Shown: positions 1 to 6,811 of the stretch, piece by piece
How the letters are laid out: every line of letters starts with the position of its first letter
Numbering within the stretch: position 1 is the stretch's first letter
Source of the DNA: Barthelona sp. PAP020
Lineage: Eukaryota > Metamonada: BaSk clade
NCBI GenBank assembly: GCA_040182905.1
Contig: JARQWU010000140.1
Span: forward strand, 1-26,011
Length of the DNA stretch: 26,011 bases
Reading direction: 5' to 3'
Notes under the pieces: generated by a model
What the model saw: only the letters and a program-made list of their open reading frames with translations
Told to the model about the DNA's origin: nothing
Databases searched by the model: none
Position numbers and translations under genes: made by a program

Positions 1-1728
1 CTGCGTGGAGTTGTATCTCAACTCTTGTGGTATCACTTCAAATTTCTTCTCATACAACGATAAAACCATAATTGTATTTGAAATCAACGTGGCATCATTT
101 GCAGTTCCATTATCTTTTGCATAGTTGTTTCCATAACCATCAGCAGGATTATTAAGATTAGCATAGACATTATAACGATATGTAGCATGTTTTTCTGGTT
201 CAGAAACCACCAAAGCAACCAACCTTATCAAGAAAGCCAACTGAGATTCAATCAAACTTCGAGTCAAATCATCACAATTCTCAAAATCACTCAAGCAATT
301 GTCATAATTCTCAACAATTCCTTCTAATAGCTCATTTAATAATGGTATGGTCAATTCTGAAGTTTTAGTGATCCAAGTTCTTAAACTGCTTTCGCAATTA
401 GTAAAAGCCGTTAAATCACTCAAAAGAGAATTATCATAAGCTAAAAGTTCACTCATATGTTCTATATGACCAGTAATAAAAGACTTAACAACCTGAGAAG
501 AAATGGCAAGAATATCAAAGTTTATATTTGAGATACCAGCAGTGTGATAAGCCACATTCTTGTGCCAATATTTAATCAAATACACGACCGATGCTGGAGA
601 TACGTGATAATTATCAAAGACCCATTCGGAAAATTGCTGACTCAATTTCAAAAATTCTTCGCATTCTGAACAAGCACATAAAACGGTAATTTCAAATTGT
701 AATCGAATATGCATTAAAATGGAACATAATTCATGAATCAATTTTACATTTTTTTCATCCAATTGAGTGTTGAAGACCATGATCAAAAACCTTAAAACAG
801 ATGACAAAAATTCTTCCCGAATGTTTCTTTTTGAATCAACTTGATATGCAGTACGCTTGAATCTACACATGTTTGTAACAATCAAAACTATCATATAACG
901 ATAGTCTTCATTATCAGGTGATAAATTTTCACTTAATTTTTCATATAAACAATGTAACACTTCAATTAACGAATTTTCAGGAGGTTCAAGGAAAGAATTG
1001 GCAAAAGACGTGGGTAAATGAATAGAACTTGTCTCTTGTTTAGGGGATTGTAAAGTACCAGAAAAATCAAATTCTAACGTTTGATTGATAACTTGACATG
1101 CGCTTTGAACCAAAAATAAATTATCACTCAGTTTAATAGCCTCAATAGCCTTTTCCAAAAAATATTTCAAATTTTCATCTTTAAAGGCAAATAATATTCT
1201 GCGATCAGCTCCATAAGACATATTAGTGCTGGGTGAACTGAACAAATCAATCAATCTTTGTACAATAAAGAAAAATAAATAATGATGTTGAATTTCATCA
1301 CTATCTAATAAAGGTTGTAACTCTTCAACAATTCTATTGTTATTTTCTCCAATATAATCGTGTAAAAACATAACTTTAACTAGACTCACATATAAATTTA
1401 CAGCATACCTTACAACCCCTATATCATATTCTAAAGCCTGATTGATAAGAAATGAATGAACCAAAGAAGTCAAATTACGTTTTGTTTCAATCATAGCTTG
1501 ATTATGAGTCAAAAATATTGCTTGTTCCAAACAAGAAAATAAAAAAACAAAGGATGACTCAGTATTCACTTCACTAAGATATGACACTAATATGTCTAGA
1601 GGATACAATTTAGGAATGGAAATTAATTTTTTTTGTACCTCCTCAAAAGCATCCATATCTACATTTTCTAAAGGATTTAAATACTGTTCAGCTAATTCTT
1701 CAATCTCATCGGCAGAAAAGTACTCCAT
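1..1728 (-). CDS. XPO7: Exportin-7/RanBP17-like karyopherin, 5' part (partial)
   Basis: This is a continuous open frame from an ATG at 1728 down to base 1. It encodes the first 576 residues and has no stop, so the C-terminal part lies outside the window. The family is made of importin-beta-type HEAT-repeat carriers that bind RanGTP and move cargo through nuclear pores. The evidence is helical-repeat composition plus blocks I recognise from exportin-7: 'EFDFSGT' followed by 'LPTSFANSFLEPP' near residues 220-250 (human: NFDFIGT...IPTSWRSAFLD), 'SPASVVYLIKYWHK' near 376 (human: APNSVHYLLSLWQR), and 'VVKSFITGHIEHM' soon after. Family members run to about 1,090 residues, so roughly half is present. 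The exact N-terminal RanGTP-binding region is poorly conserved. Exportin-4 shares some of these blocks and is the main alternative. An acceptor-like AG lies 9 bases upstream of the ATG. Confidence 0.82.
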   Translation of the reverse strand, partial: MEYFSADEIEELAEQYLNPLENVDMDAFEEVQKKLISIPKLYPLDILVSYLSEVNTESSFVFLFSCLEQAIFLTHNQAMIETKRNLTSLVHSFLINQALEYDIGVVRYAVNLYVSLVKVMFLHDYIGENNNRIVEELQPLLDSDEIQHHYLFFFIVQRLIDLFSSPSTNMSYGADRRILFAFKDENLKYFLEKAIEAIKLSDNLFLVQSACQVINQTLEFDFSGTLQSPKQETSSIHLPTSFANSFLEPPENSLIEVLHCLYEKLSENLSPDNEDYRYMIVLIVTNMCRFKRTAYQVDSKRNIREEFLSSVLRFLIMVFNTQLDEKNVKLIHELCSILMHIRLQFEITVLCACSECEEFLKLSQQFSEWVFDNYHVSPASVVYLIKYWHKNVAYHTAGISNINFDILAISSQVVKSFITGHIEHMSELLAYDNSLLSDLTAFTNCESSLRTWITKTSELTIPLLNELLEGIVENYDNCLSDFENCDDLTRSLIESQLAFLIRLVALVVSEPEKHATYRYNVYANLNNPADGYGNNYAKDNGTANDATLISNTIMVLSLYEKKFEVIPQELRYNSTQ

Positions 1729-1882
1729 ATAATATCCTGTTTAATTAAAAAAATAAAATTTGCCTTTTCGAAATCCAATAGATTTATCTCAAAATAATGT
1801 TTCAAAAAATCTGAAAATAAAAAAGTTAAATCAATTAATCAAATTGAATTCAAATTGAGAAAAAAAAATATCAATAAAAAAT
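1729..1882. other. AT-rich spacer between exportin-like and RRM genes
   Basis: This spacer of 154 bases holds the 5' flank of the exportin-like gene and the 3' flank of the RRM gene; both are on the minus strand. It is dominated by A and T runs. On the minus strand a pyrimidine-rich stretch ending in 'taaacag' stops 9 bases before the exportin ATG. I see no RNA gene here. Confidence 0.6.
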
Positions 1883-2476
1883 TTACACAATACCTGCCTG
1901 AGCCTCCATTTTTTGTTTTTCTCCTGCCATTTTAACTTCTTTAAGATTATGTTGAGCATGAGCAAATTTGATTTTGTGTCCCAAAAGCTCATGAATGTCC
2001 AATAACTGTGGAATTTCTTGAGCATTTTCCAATTGCATCAAAAAGAAATGGGGTTCACGTTTGATTTCAATAACAACACTAACATATTCCAAAATTTCAT
2101 CAATTATTTCTTCGACATTAGCAGGATTGTATTTAGAAACAACAACAGTATGTGAAGCAATTTTTTTGTGATGTTTTCCAGGTTCACATTCGACCAAATG
2201 ATCAAATATTTCCCCTTCAAATTGTTGAACAACTAAACCTTCATGTTCATCAAAAAGAGAAAGATTATTTAAAGATTCTTGGCAATCCTGAGCCAAAACT
2301 TCATTTTCAAATTCAACAATACAATAAGCCTCTCCTTTCAATGTCCTAGAAGAAGGATTTTTGTGATCAAAGGTCACAAGAGACATATCTTTTGGTTGAA
2401 ATGGTTTAAATAGTTCATACAATTCTTCATAATAACAATATGACGAAGGAATGTTTGAAACTAGCAACTTATACAT
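1883..2476 (-). CDS. Small protein with two divergent RRM domains
   Basis: This encodes 197 residues, starting at an ATG and ending at TAA. RRM1 covers about residues 2-86: an RNP2-like strand 'LLVSNI' at 4-9 and a clear RNP1-like strand 'GEAYCIVEF' at 48-56 after a basic 'LK'. A second, weaker RRM-like fold covers about 108-175: strand 'HTVVVSKY', a helix 'NVEEIIDEILEY', then an RNP1-position strand 'HFFLMQLE' at 143-150. The tail is charged and probably helical. Aromatic residues at the usual RNA-stacking positions are partly kept in RRM1 and ambiguous in RRM2. The likely role is RNA binding or a protein-binding RRM, but I cannot match it to a named family. The minus-strand sequence just before the ATG is a T-rich run ending in 'tttag', so a 5'-UTR splice or trans-splice acceptor at the start codon is possible. 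Confidence 0.7.
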   Translation of the reverse strand: MYKLLVSNIPSSYCYYEELYELFKPFQPKDMSLVTFDHKNPSSRTLKGEAYCIVEFENEVLAQDCQESLNNLSLFDEHEGLVVQQFEGEIFDHLVECEPGKHHKKIASHTVVVSKYNPANVEEIIDEILEYVSVVIEIKREPHFFLMQLENAQEIPQLLDIHELLGHKIKFAHAQHNLKEVKMAGEKQKMEAQAGIV

Positions 2477-2757
2477 CTAAATTTGGATAAAAAAGACAAT
2501 TAAACTCGAACATAAAAAACTGTAAAATGATCAAATAAAATCAACAGTTGATAAAATCATTTTTGTTACACTGATAATAATTTTTAGTTTTCAACAAAAT
2601 AAAGGTCACATTTTTGCCAAAAAAGGAAAAAAAATCAAAAAACAACTTTTCTTTTTTTTTACTCAAAAAAGATTGAAATAATACAAAAAAAAAAAATGAA
2701 TCAAAGCAATATATTTATGTGCTACAACAATTAAATCCTTTCAAAAATCAAAAAAAT
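2477..2757. other. AT-rich spacer with homopolymer runs
   Basis: This spacer of 281 bases lies between the RRM gene start and the stop of the membrane-protein gene. It has an 11-base T run interrupted once near 2650 and a 12-base A run near 2685-2696. It should contain the 3' UTR of the membrane-protein gene and the promoter of the RRM gene. I see no conserved RNA or open frame. Confidence 0.6.
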
Positions 2758-3717
2758 TCAAATTTTTGGCAATAATGAATTAAAAACGTTACCTTCTGTT
2801 GCATAAAACAATACTGGACGTTTTCCTTCCCTAACATATCGGTCTTCATTGTATAAATATTTTCTAATAGCTTTAAATTCAATATACATTGTCATATGAT
2901 GAAATCCAACCGCAAAAACTAATAAATATTGAGCTAAAGATCTTGTATTACAATACAAACCATTATCATTACAACTTCTTGTGTATCCACTGTAAATAAA
3001 TGCAAACACCGCGTACTGCACTAAAAAAAGATACTTAAGTGTCAATGAATTGAATGAAGTGATTTTTTGTAAATATTGTGGAGAAGAAGCAAGTGAAAAT
3101 ATGGTGGTCCAAACTGTATGATAAATCATTTGAATGCCAGCCATTATATTGAAAAACCAGGCGAAATGTTGATGATAGAATTCATTAACATCGATGGAAA
3201 TCAAACCGACAAGAGGTAAATATATGCCAAAAACAGCCCCACAAATTATTTCCCCTGCAAAATGAAAGATTTCCCATGCAATTCTTGTTTTGGTCCAACC
3301 AAAAAGAAAGGAAAGAATTCTATTCTCCTCTTTACGTAAATATCGTTGGTTGCAGAAAGAAATTTGACCATTCTTTATAATTAAAGGACGTAAAGTAACA
3401 TAAAAGAACACAGACATGATAAAAATGCCCACATATCCAACAATAAAACATACTGACATATAATAATATGTAATAGCTCCTCTGCCTGTTCTAGAAATTG
3501 TGGGAAACAATCGTCCTGTTGGTTCAACAATTGCAGTTATAATATATGATCCAATTAACCCAAAAAATACAGATAGAGTTCCAAAAAATACAATATATTC
3601 ACTTTTGAATAAAATAAATGAACGTGAAAATTTTTTGACTCGATTAACACTTTGTGTAAAAATTGCCCTTTTTTCCAAAACATCATATTCTTCCAATGTT
3701 TTGTGCTTGTTTAACAT
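2758..3717 (-). CDS. Six-span membrane protein, Frag1/DRAM/Sfk1-like
   Basis: This encodes 319 residues, from an ATG at 3717 to a TGA stop. Hydrophobic segments at about residues 41-63, 84-108, 150-174, 186-209, 227-245 and 259-281 give six membrane spans. The short N-terminus is charged and probably cytoplasmic, and the C-terminus is basic. After span 1 comes 'EPTGRLFPTISRTG', which resembles the P-x-I-S motif in the first lumenal loop of the Frag1/DRAM/Sfk1 superfamily (PGAP2, DRAM, Sfk1). A lumenal loop at 247-257 carries two cysteines that could form a disulfide. Family members act in GPI-anchor lipid handling, lysosomal autophagy control or plasma-membrane lipid balance; the sequence does not say which applies here. 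The family call rests on topology and one motif. Another six-span family is possible. Confidence 0.55.
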   Translation of the reverse strand: MLNKHKTLEEYDVLEKRAIFTQSVNRVKKFSRSFILFKSEYIVFFGTLSVFFGLIGSYIITAIVEPTGRLFPTISRTGRGAITYYYMSVCFIVGYVGIFIMSVFFYVTLRPLIIKNGQISFCNQRYLRKEENRILSFLFGWTKTRIAWEIFHFAGEIICGAVFGIYLPLVGLISIDVNEFYHQHFAWFFNIMAGIQMIYHTVWTTIFSLASSPQYLQKITSFNSLTLKYLFLVQYAVFAFIYSGYTRSCNDNGLYCNTRSLAQYLLVFAVGFHHMTMYIEFKAIRKYLYNEDRYVREGKRPVLFYATEGNVFNSLLPKI

Positions 3718-4190
3718 AACAACTGCAAATTAAAATTCGTAAAATGGATAGAAACGAATTCTTTACGAATGCAAAATTCCTTATCAATTCATTCTATTGA
3801 AAACAAATCCCTTTCATCCTATTAGTATTTGTTTTAATGTTTTCAAAAAGATTTTGACTTTTTTCCAAAGAAAAGACGAAAAAAAAAAAAGCAAAGCTGC
3901 TTGTTTTTCACTTTTGATCTTTTCCAAAAATTTTGAAGCCATGTGCAATTTTTTTTTTCAGAATAAGAAATATGCCGAATTCTGATTTTACGATTGGAAT
4001 CCTCTCTGAAAATTTCCTTTTTCATAACATTGGACCAAAAAACTTTTTAAAGAAATATTCGTTTTAATAACCAGCCAAAATTTCAAAAAAAATAATTCAA
4101 AACAATGTTATATGTTTATTTTCGACTTAACTGTCTTCTGAATATAATTTCCTTCAATATTTGCAAAAATACGCTAAAAATAAAAAAAAA
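3718..4190. other. 473-base AT-rich spacer with a 9-bp inverted repeat
   Basis: This spacer holds the 5' flank of the membrane-protein gene and the 3' flank of the CHMP6 gene. A perfect 9-bp inverted repeat (attcgtaaa at 3735-3743, tttacgaat at 3762-3770) sits 18 bases upstream of the membrane-protein ATG on the minus strand and could form a hairpin or a palindromic protein site. Long A and T runs occur near 3880-3890 and 3950. Short open frames on both strands here have the K/F/N-rich composition expected from random AT-rich DNA. I see no tRNA or other RNA gene. Confidence 0.5.
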
Positions 4191-4934
4191 CTACACTCTT
4201 GCAGCTTTTACTGTTTTTTTTTTTAAAGAATTGTCAACCATATTTTCAATTTCATCTTTCTTATCAGAAGAGTTTGGAATCTCTATTATGTCCAACAAAG
4301 CAAGACCTTCATTTACTTCATCCAAATTGTTATTCTTTGATTCAACCAGATAAAAAGGGCTTTTATCTTGATACAGGGGTTTTGTTTGTTCACTATCACT
4401 TAATTGTTCCAAAAGAACATTGATATCTTCTTCACCCATATTTATTATAGCTTGTGCTATTGTTTGATCACAATTATCAATAATCATTTGGTCAACTTCT
4501 TCCATTTGATCAATTAACTCACGATTGGTGTCCAATATTGCATCAATTTCATTAGGAGCCATTGTTAATTGTTCAAACACTTGATTTACTTGATCCAAAG
4601 TCTTAACATACTCTATTTGTCTTTCTTTTTCAGCTTCTGTTTCAATAATTTTCTGCAAATTGAGTATACGAGCAACAGCAGTTCTTAATTGGGCTTCAAG
4701 CATCTTTTTCAATTTTAACTGCATTATTGCTTCTTGTTTTTTGGATTCTTTATGCAATTTAATACATAAATTTGTTTGATATCTTATTCTGGCTTCAGTA
4801 TCACGTAATAATTTTCTATAATTATCACGTGTTGTTTTCATTTGCAGCATCATTGTGTCTTTTTTGGTAATTCTTTCATTATTTTCTTCAACATTCCTAT
4901 TTCTTCGACAAAGGAAGCTGAAAAAACTTCCCAT
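4191..4934 (-). CDS. CHMP6: ESCRT-III subunit CHMP6/Vps20
   Basis: This encodes 247 residues with a TAG stop. CHMP6/Vps20 is the ESCRT-III subunit recruited by ESCRT-II; it nucleates Snf7/CHMP4 filaments on endosomes for multivesicular-body sorting. The start 'MGSFFSF' has Gly2 and Ser6, a good N-myristoylation signal, as the family requires. It is followed by 'ITKKDTMMLQMKTTRDNYRK', which aligns with the CHMP6 'TEQDKAILQLKQQRDKL' start of helix 1. The Snf7-type core continues: the basic helix 1-2 hairpin to about residue 100, then 'VNQVFEQL' and a later 'IDQMEEVDQMI', and 'EEDINVLLEQL' matching the human 'EDAILEELSAI'. The C-terminal tail is about 45 residues longer than in human (201 aa) and acidic then basic; it probably contains the MIT-interacting segment. 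The gene is divergent from the ARL13-like gene with 181 bp between start codons. Confidence 0.83.
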   Translation of the reverse strand: MGSFFSFLCRRNRNVEENNERITKKDTMMLQMKTTRDNYRKLLRDTEARIRYQTNLCIKLHKESKKQEAIMQLKLKKMLEAQLRTAVARILNLQKIIETEAEKERQIEYVKTLDQVNQVFEQLTMAPNEIDAILDTNRELIDQMEEVDQMIIDNCDQTIAQAIINMGEEDINVLLEQLSDSEQTKPLYQDKSPFYLVESKNNNLDEVNEGLALLDIIEIPNSSDKKDEIENMVDNSLKKKTVKAARV

Positions 4935-5115
4935 ACTTGAAAATTATCACATAGAATTTATTTCTCATCAAAATCATATCAACTTGAAAATTATTCTACA
5001 GCTTTTTGTTGTATTTTTTCCCATTGATTTTTGATTTGAGATAAATGCAAAATTGATAAACATATGAATAAGTAAACATTTTTCACATTCACAAAAGAAA
5101 TTTTTTTTTAAATTT
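4935..5115. promoter_or_regulatory. Shared divergent promoter region, CHMP6 / ARL13-like
   Basis: The ATG codons of the two divergent genes are 181 bp apart, so both promoters and both 5' UTRs must fit here. The sequence is AT-rich, with a 10-base T run just before the ARL13-like start. No clear TATA box or paired motif stands out. The call rests on geometry, not on a recognised element. Confidence 0.5.
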
Positions 5116-5691
5116 ATGGGTTGTAGATCATCAAGCGATATAGAAGAAAGTTTTACCATTCAGCTAGTTGGACTCGATAATAGTGGAAAAACAACATTGA
5201 AAAATAAATTATGTGGAAGAACTGATGAAATTATTGTACCCACTTTAGGTTTCGATTATGATGACTTTAAAGATGGAAGATTTAATATTAGGGTGCATGA
5301 TTTAGGTGGAGCTGCAATATTTAGGGATACTTGGAAATATTATTTAGATGAAAGTTTTGGTTTTATCTATGTAGTAGATGCAGCTGATGAAGCTCGTTTA
5401 AAGGAATCTTCTGAAGTTTTTGAAAATTTATTGAAAAATAAAAGTCTTTCTGCAAAACCCATATTGATATTGGGAAATAAAACCGATTTGCCTGATTGTA
5501 TCGATGAAGCGGAACTCTCCAGAATCTTCAATTTGTGTACAAAAAACGATATTACATTTTCAATCCACATGGTTTCTTTGATCAATGATAATATTGAAAG
5601 AGATTTTAAAAAAGCTTTACATTGGTTATATAACTCTATTTCAACTAGGTATGATCAAATTCAAGCTACTATGACTGAATTTAATGAATGA
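5116..5691 (+). CDS. ARL13-like small GTPase, short form
   Basis: This encodes 191 residues with a TGA stop. It is an Arf-family GTPase. P-loop 'GLDNSGKT' is at residues 19-26, switch-I Thr43 is in 'VPTLGF', 'HDLGGAA' is at 61-67 and 'NKTD' at 121-124. It resembles ARL13 most: the switch-II stretch 'DLGGAAIFRDTWKYYLDESFG' aligns with human ARL13B '[21 protein letters not shown]', and the end of the G domain 'ALHWLYNSIS' matches 'GLYWLLHVIA'. As in ARL13B, the catalytic Gln of DxGGQ is absent (Ala66 here, Gly in ARL13B). 'MGCRSSS' predicts Gly2 myristoylation plus Cys3 palmitoylation for membrane anchoring. ARL13 is a ciliary-membrane GTPase and exchange factor for ARL3. The long coiled-coil and proline-rich tail of animal ARL13B is missing. 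The alternative is another divergent Arf-like protein. Confidence 0.72.
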   Translation: MGCRSSSDIEESFTIQLVGLDNSGKTTLKNKLCGRTDEIIVPTLGFDYDDFKDGRFNIRVHDLGGAAIFRDTWKYYLDESFGFIYVVDAADEARLKESSEVFENLLKNKSLSAKPILILGNKTDLPDCIDEAELSRIFNLCTKNDITFSIHMVSLINDNIERDFKKALHWLYNSISTRYDQIQATMTEFNE

Positions 5692-5893
5692 ATTATTTTT
5701 GTATTCTTGAAATTATTTATATTGTTATTGATTATCATTCTTCATTAAATATCAACTGAAATTATTGTAGATACTTTGTATAAAAAGAATTTGTTCTCTT
5801 TTTTTGATCAGAATAAATATTTTCCAATTCAATCACAAAATTCTTTTTTCAAGCAGTCTTTCCTCTAGGTTGTACTAATAATATTTGTTATTC
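5692..5893. other. Spacer between ARL13-like and Csl4 genes
   Basis: About 200 AT-rich bases follow the ARL13-like stop and precede the Csl4 ATG. I read all three forward frames for the missing Csl4 N-terminal domain and found no match to its 'PG..L' strand pattern. There is a polypyrimidine run ending in 'ctctag' at 5861-5877, and 'tactaataata' follows at 5874-5884; these look splice-like but no coding exon pairs with them. Confidence 0.5.
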
Positions 5894-6376
5894 ATGTTTG
5901 AAACGACAGAAAATTGTTTTTTATGTAAAGTGTTGAACTCAGATTTTTCTTTTTTTATGAAATCTCAAATATACGTACCGAAAGTTGGTGATTATGTTGG
6001 TGCAAAAGTTTTGCAAGTTGCTCCATGGAGAATTCATGTTGAAATATTCAGTGCGAATGATAATATTCTTAGATATAATTTCAATGGAATAGTCAACAAA
6101 GAAGATGTTCGGTCCTATCACATTGATTTCGTTAACATGTATAATTCGTTCTGTATTGGTGATATTATTATTGCAAAAGTTTTATCGATTGGAACAGGTA
6201 ATAATTACATTCTAACAACGGCCCAAGAAGATTTAGGCGTTATAAAAGCCGTTTCAAAAATGGGACATCCTTTGTTGCCAATTCCTAACAGTTCGGAAAT
6301 GATGATTGCCCTTGAAACGAGTGAGATTGAAGGACGCAAAGTTGTGAAGTTTTCTTTGGATTCAATGAAATTATAG
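5894..6376 (+). CDS. CSL4: Exosome cap subunit Csl4 (EXOSC1), N-terminal domain absent
   Basis: This encodes 160 residues from the ATG at 5894 to TAG. A TTG nine bases upstream is in frame but unlikely as a eukaryotic start. Csl4 is an S1/KOW-type cap subunit of the RNA exosome that contacts RNA and Rrp6 or Mtr4 partners. The S1 domain runs at about residues 31-112: 'VGDYVGAKVLQV', then 'FNGIVNKEDVRSYHID' (human: FRGTIRKEDVRATEKD), 'IGDIIIAKVLSIG' (human: PGDIVLAKVISLG) and 'YILTTAQEDLGV' (human: YLLTTAENELGV). The C-terminal part 'LLPIPNSSEMM' follows the human 'MVPISWCEMQ' region but has no zinc-binding cysteines. Human Csl4 has 195 residues; the N-terminal beta domain (about 60 residues) is replaced by some 27 unrelated residues. 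An internal Met22 is another possible start. Confidence 0.85.
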   Translation: MFETTENCFLCKVLNSDFSFFMKSQIYVPKVGDYVGAKVLQVAPWRIHVEIFSANDNILRYNFNGIVNKEDVRSYHIDFVNMYNSFCIGDIIIAKVLSIGTGNNYILTTAQEDLGVIKAVSKMGHPLLPIPNSSEMMIALETSEIEGRKVVKFSLDSMKL

Positions 6377-6811
6377 TCGTTAAATTTTCCAATAATATTG
6401 ACGTTTCTTCTTTTTTTTTTTAGTCTTTTATTGATAAATTGTTTTGTCTTTATTTTTGTATGGTTTTTCTTTTTTCCTCCAACAAATTAAAACTGTTTCT
6501 TCACAAATTGTTTGGAATCTCCATTCTTAATAATATTTCATAAAACAGTTTATACAATTTATTTTGCAAAACACATTGAATTGTTGAATGTACATTGAAG
6601 GCTTTTGAAGTACTTTGAGAAATAATTGTCAAAACATTTGGCTTCAAGGACGATCCATCTTTGGATAATTGTAAGCTGTGTCTGACTGATGAAATTTTGA
6701 AAATCATATCAAAGAAAGAAAAAATATTCAAAAATTTATGTTTTGTGTTTTAGGATTTCATTGGCGACATTCTCGTTCTGGAGGTTCCCATCCACTTTGA
6801 TTTCAAAACGT
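6377..6811. other. 435-base region between convergent Csl4 and the giant gene
   Basis: This is the shared 3' flank of Csl4 (+) and the giant gene (-). It begins with T runs, holds a 68-codon minus-strand frame at 6501-6707 listed separately, and has a patch at about 6754-6800 that is clearly richer in G and C than other spacers here. On the plus strand that patch is preceded by 'ttttgtgttttag', a strong acceptor-like sequence. No complete spliced gene could be built on either strand. Confidence 0.5.
6501..6707 (-). CDS. Short unassigned frame, possible SRP14/SRP9-like gene or terminal exon
   Basis: This encodes 68 residues from ATG 6707 to TGA. The frame is open upstream only as far as a TAA about 48 bases before the ATG. 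GC content and codon pattern look like the neighbouring genes rather than the AT-rich spacers. The predicted fold order is strand ('SSVRHSLQLSKDG'), strand ('NVLTIIS'), strand ('KAFNVHST') and a final helix ('VLQNKLYKLFYEILLRME'). That order resembles the SRP9/14 fold: human SRP14 has 'SGSVYITLKKYDG' and 'STVVSSKEVNKFQMAYSNLL'. The first helix of SRP14 is missing, so this would have to be truncated or the last exon of a spliced gene. Similarity is weak and judged by eye. A chance open frame in the 3' flank is a real alternative. Confidence 0.33.
   Translation of the reverse strand: MIFKISSVRHSLQLSKDGSSLKPNVLTIISQSTSKAFNVHSTIQCVLQNKLYKLFYEILLRMEIPNNL

Noticed and set aside
3797-4025. Short frames on both strands between the membrane-protein and CHMP6 genes
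   Set aside because: One begins with TTG; both are K/F-rich as expected from A and T runs, overlap each other on opposite strands, and match nothing I recognise.
4974-5159. 61-codon minus-strand frame across the divergent promoter
   Set aside because: It overlaps the start of the ARL13-like gene on the opposite strand and has no recognisable features.
5885-5893. TTG start three codons upstream of the Csl4 ATG
   Set aside because: TTG starts are not expected for a nuclear eukaryotic gene, and an ATG follows three codons later.
5934-5951. Possible 18-base intron in Csl4 (gtaaag...ctcag)
   Set aside because: It is far shorter than usual spliceosomal introns and the frame is open without removing it.
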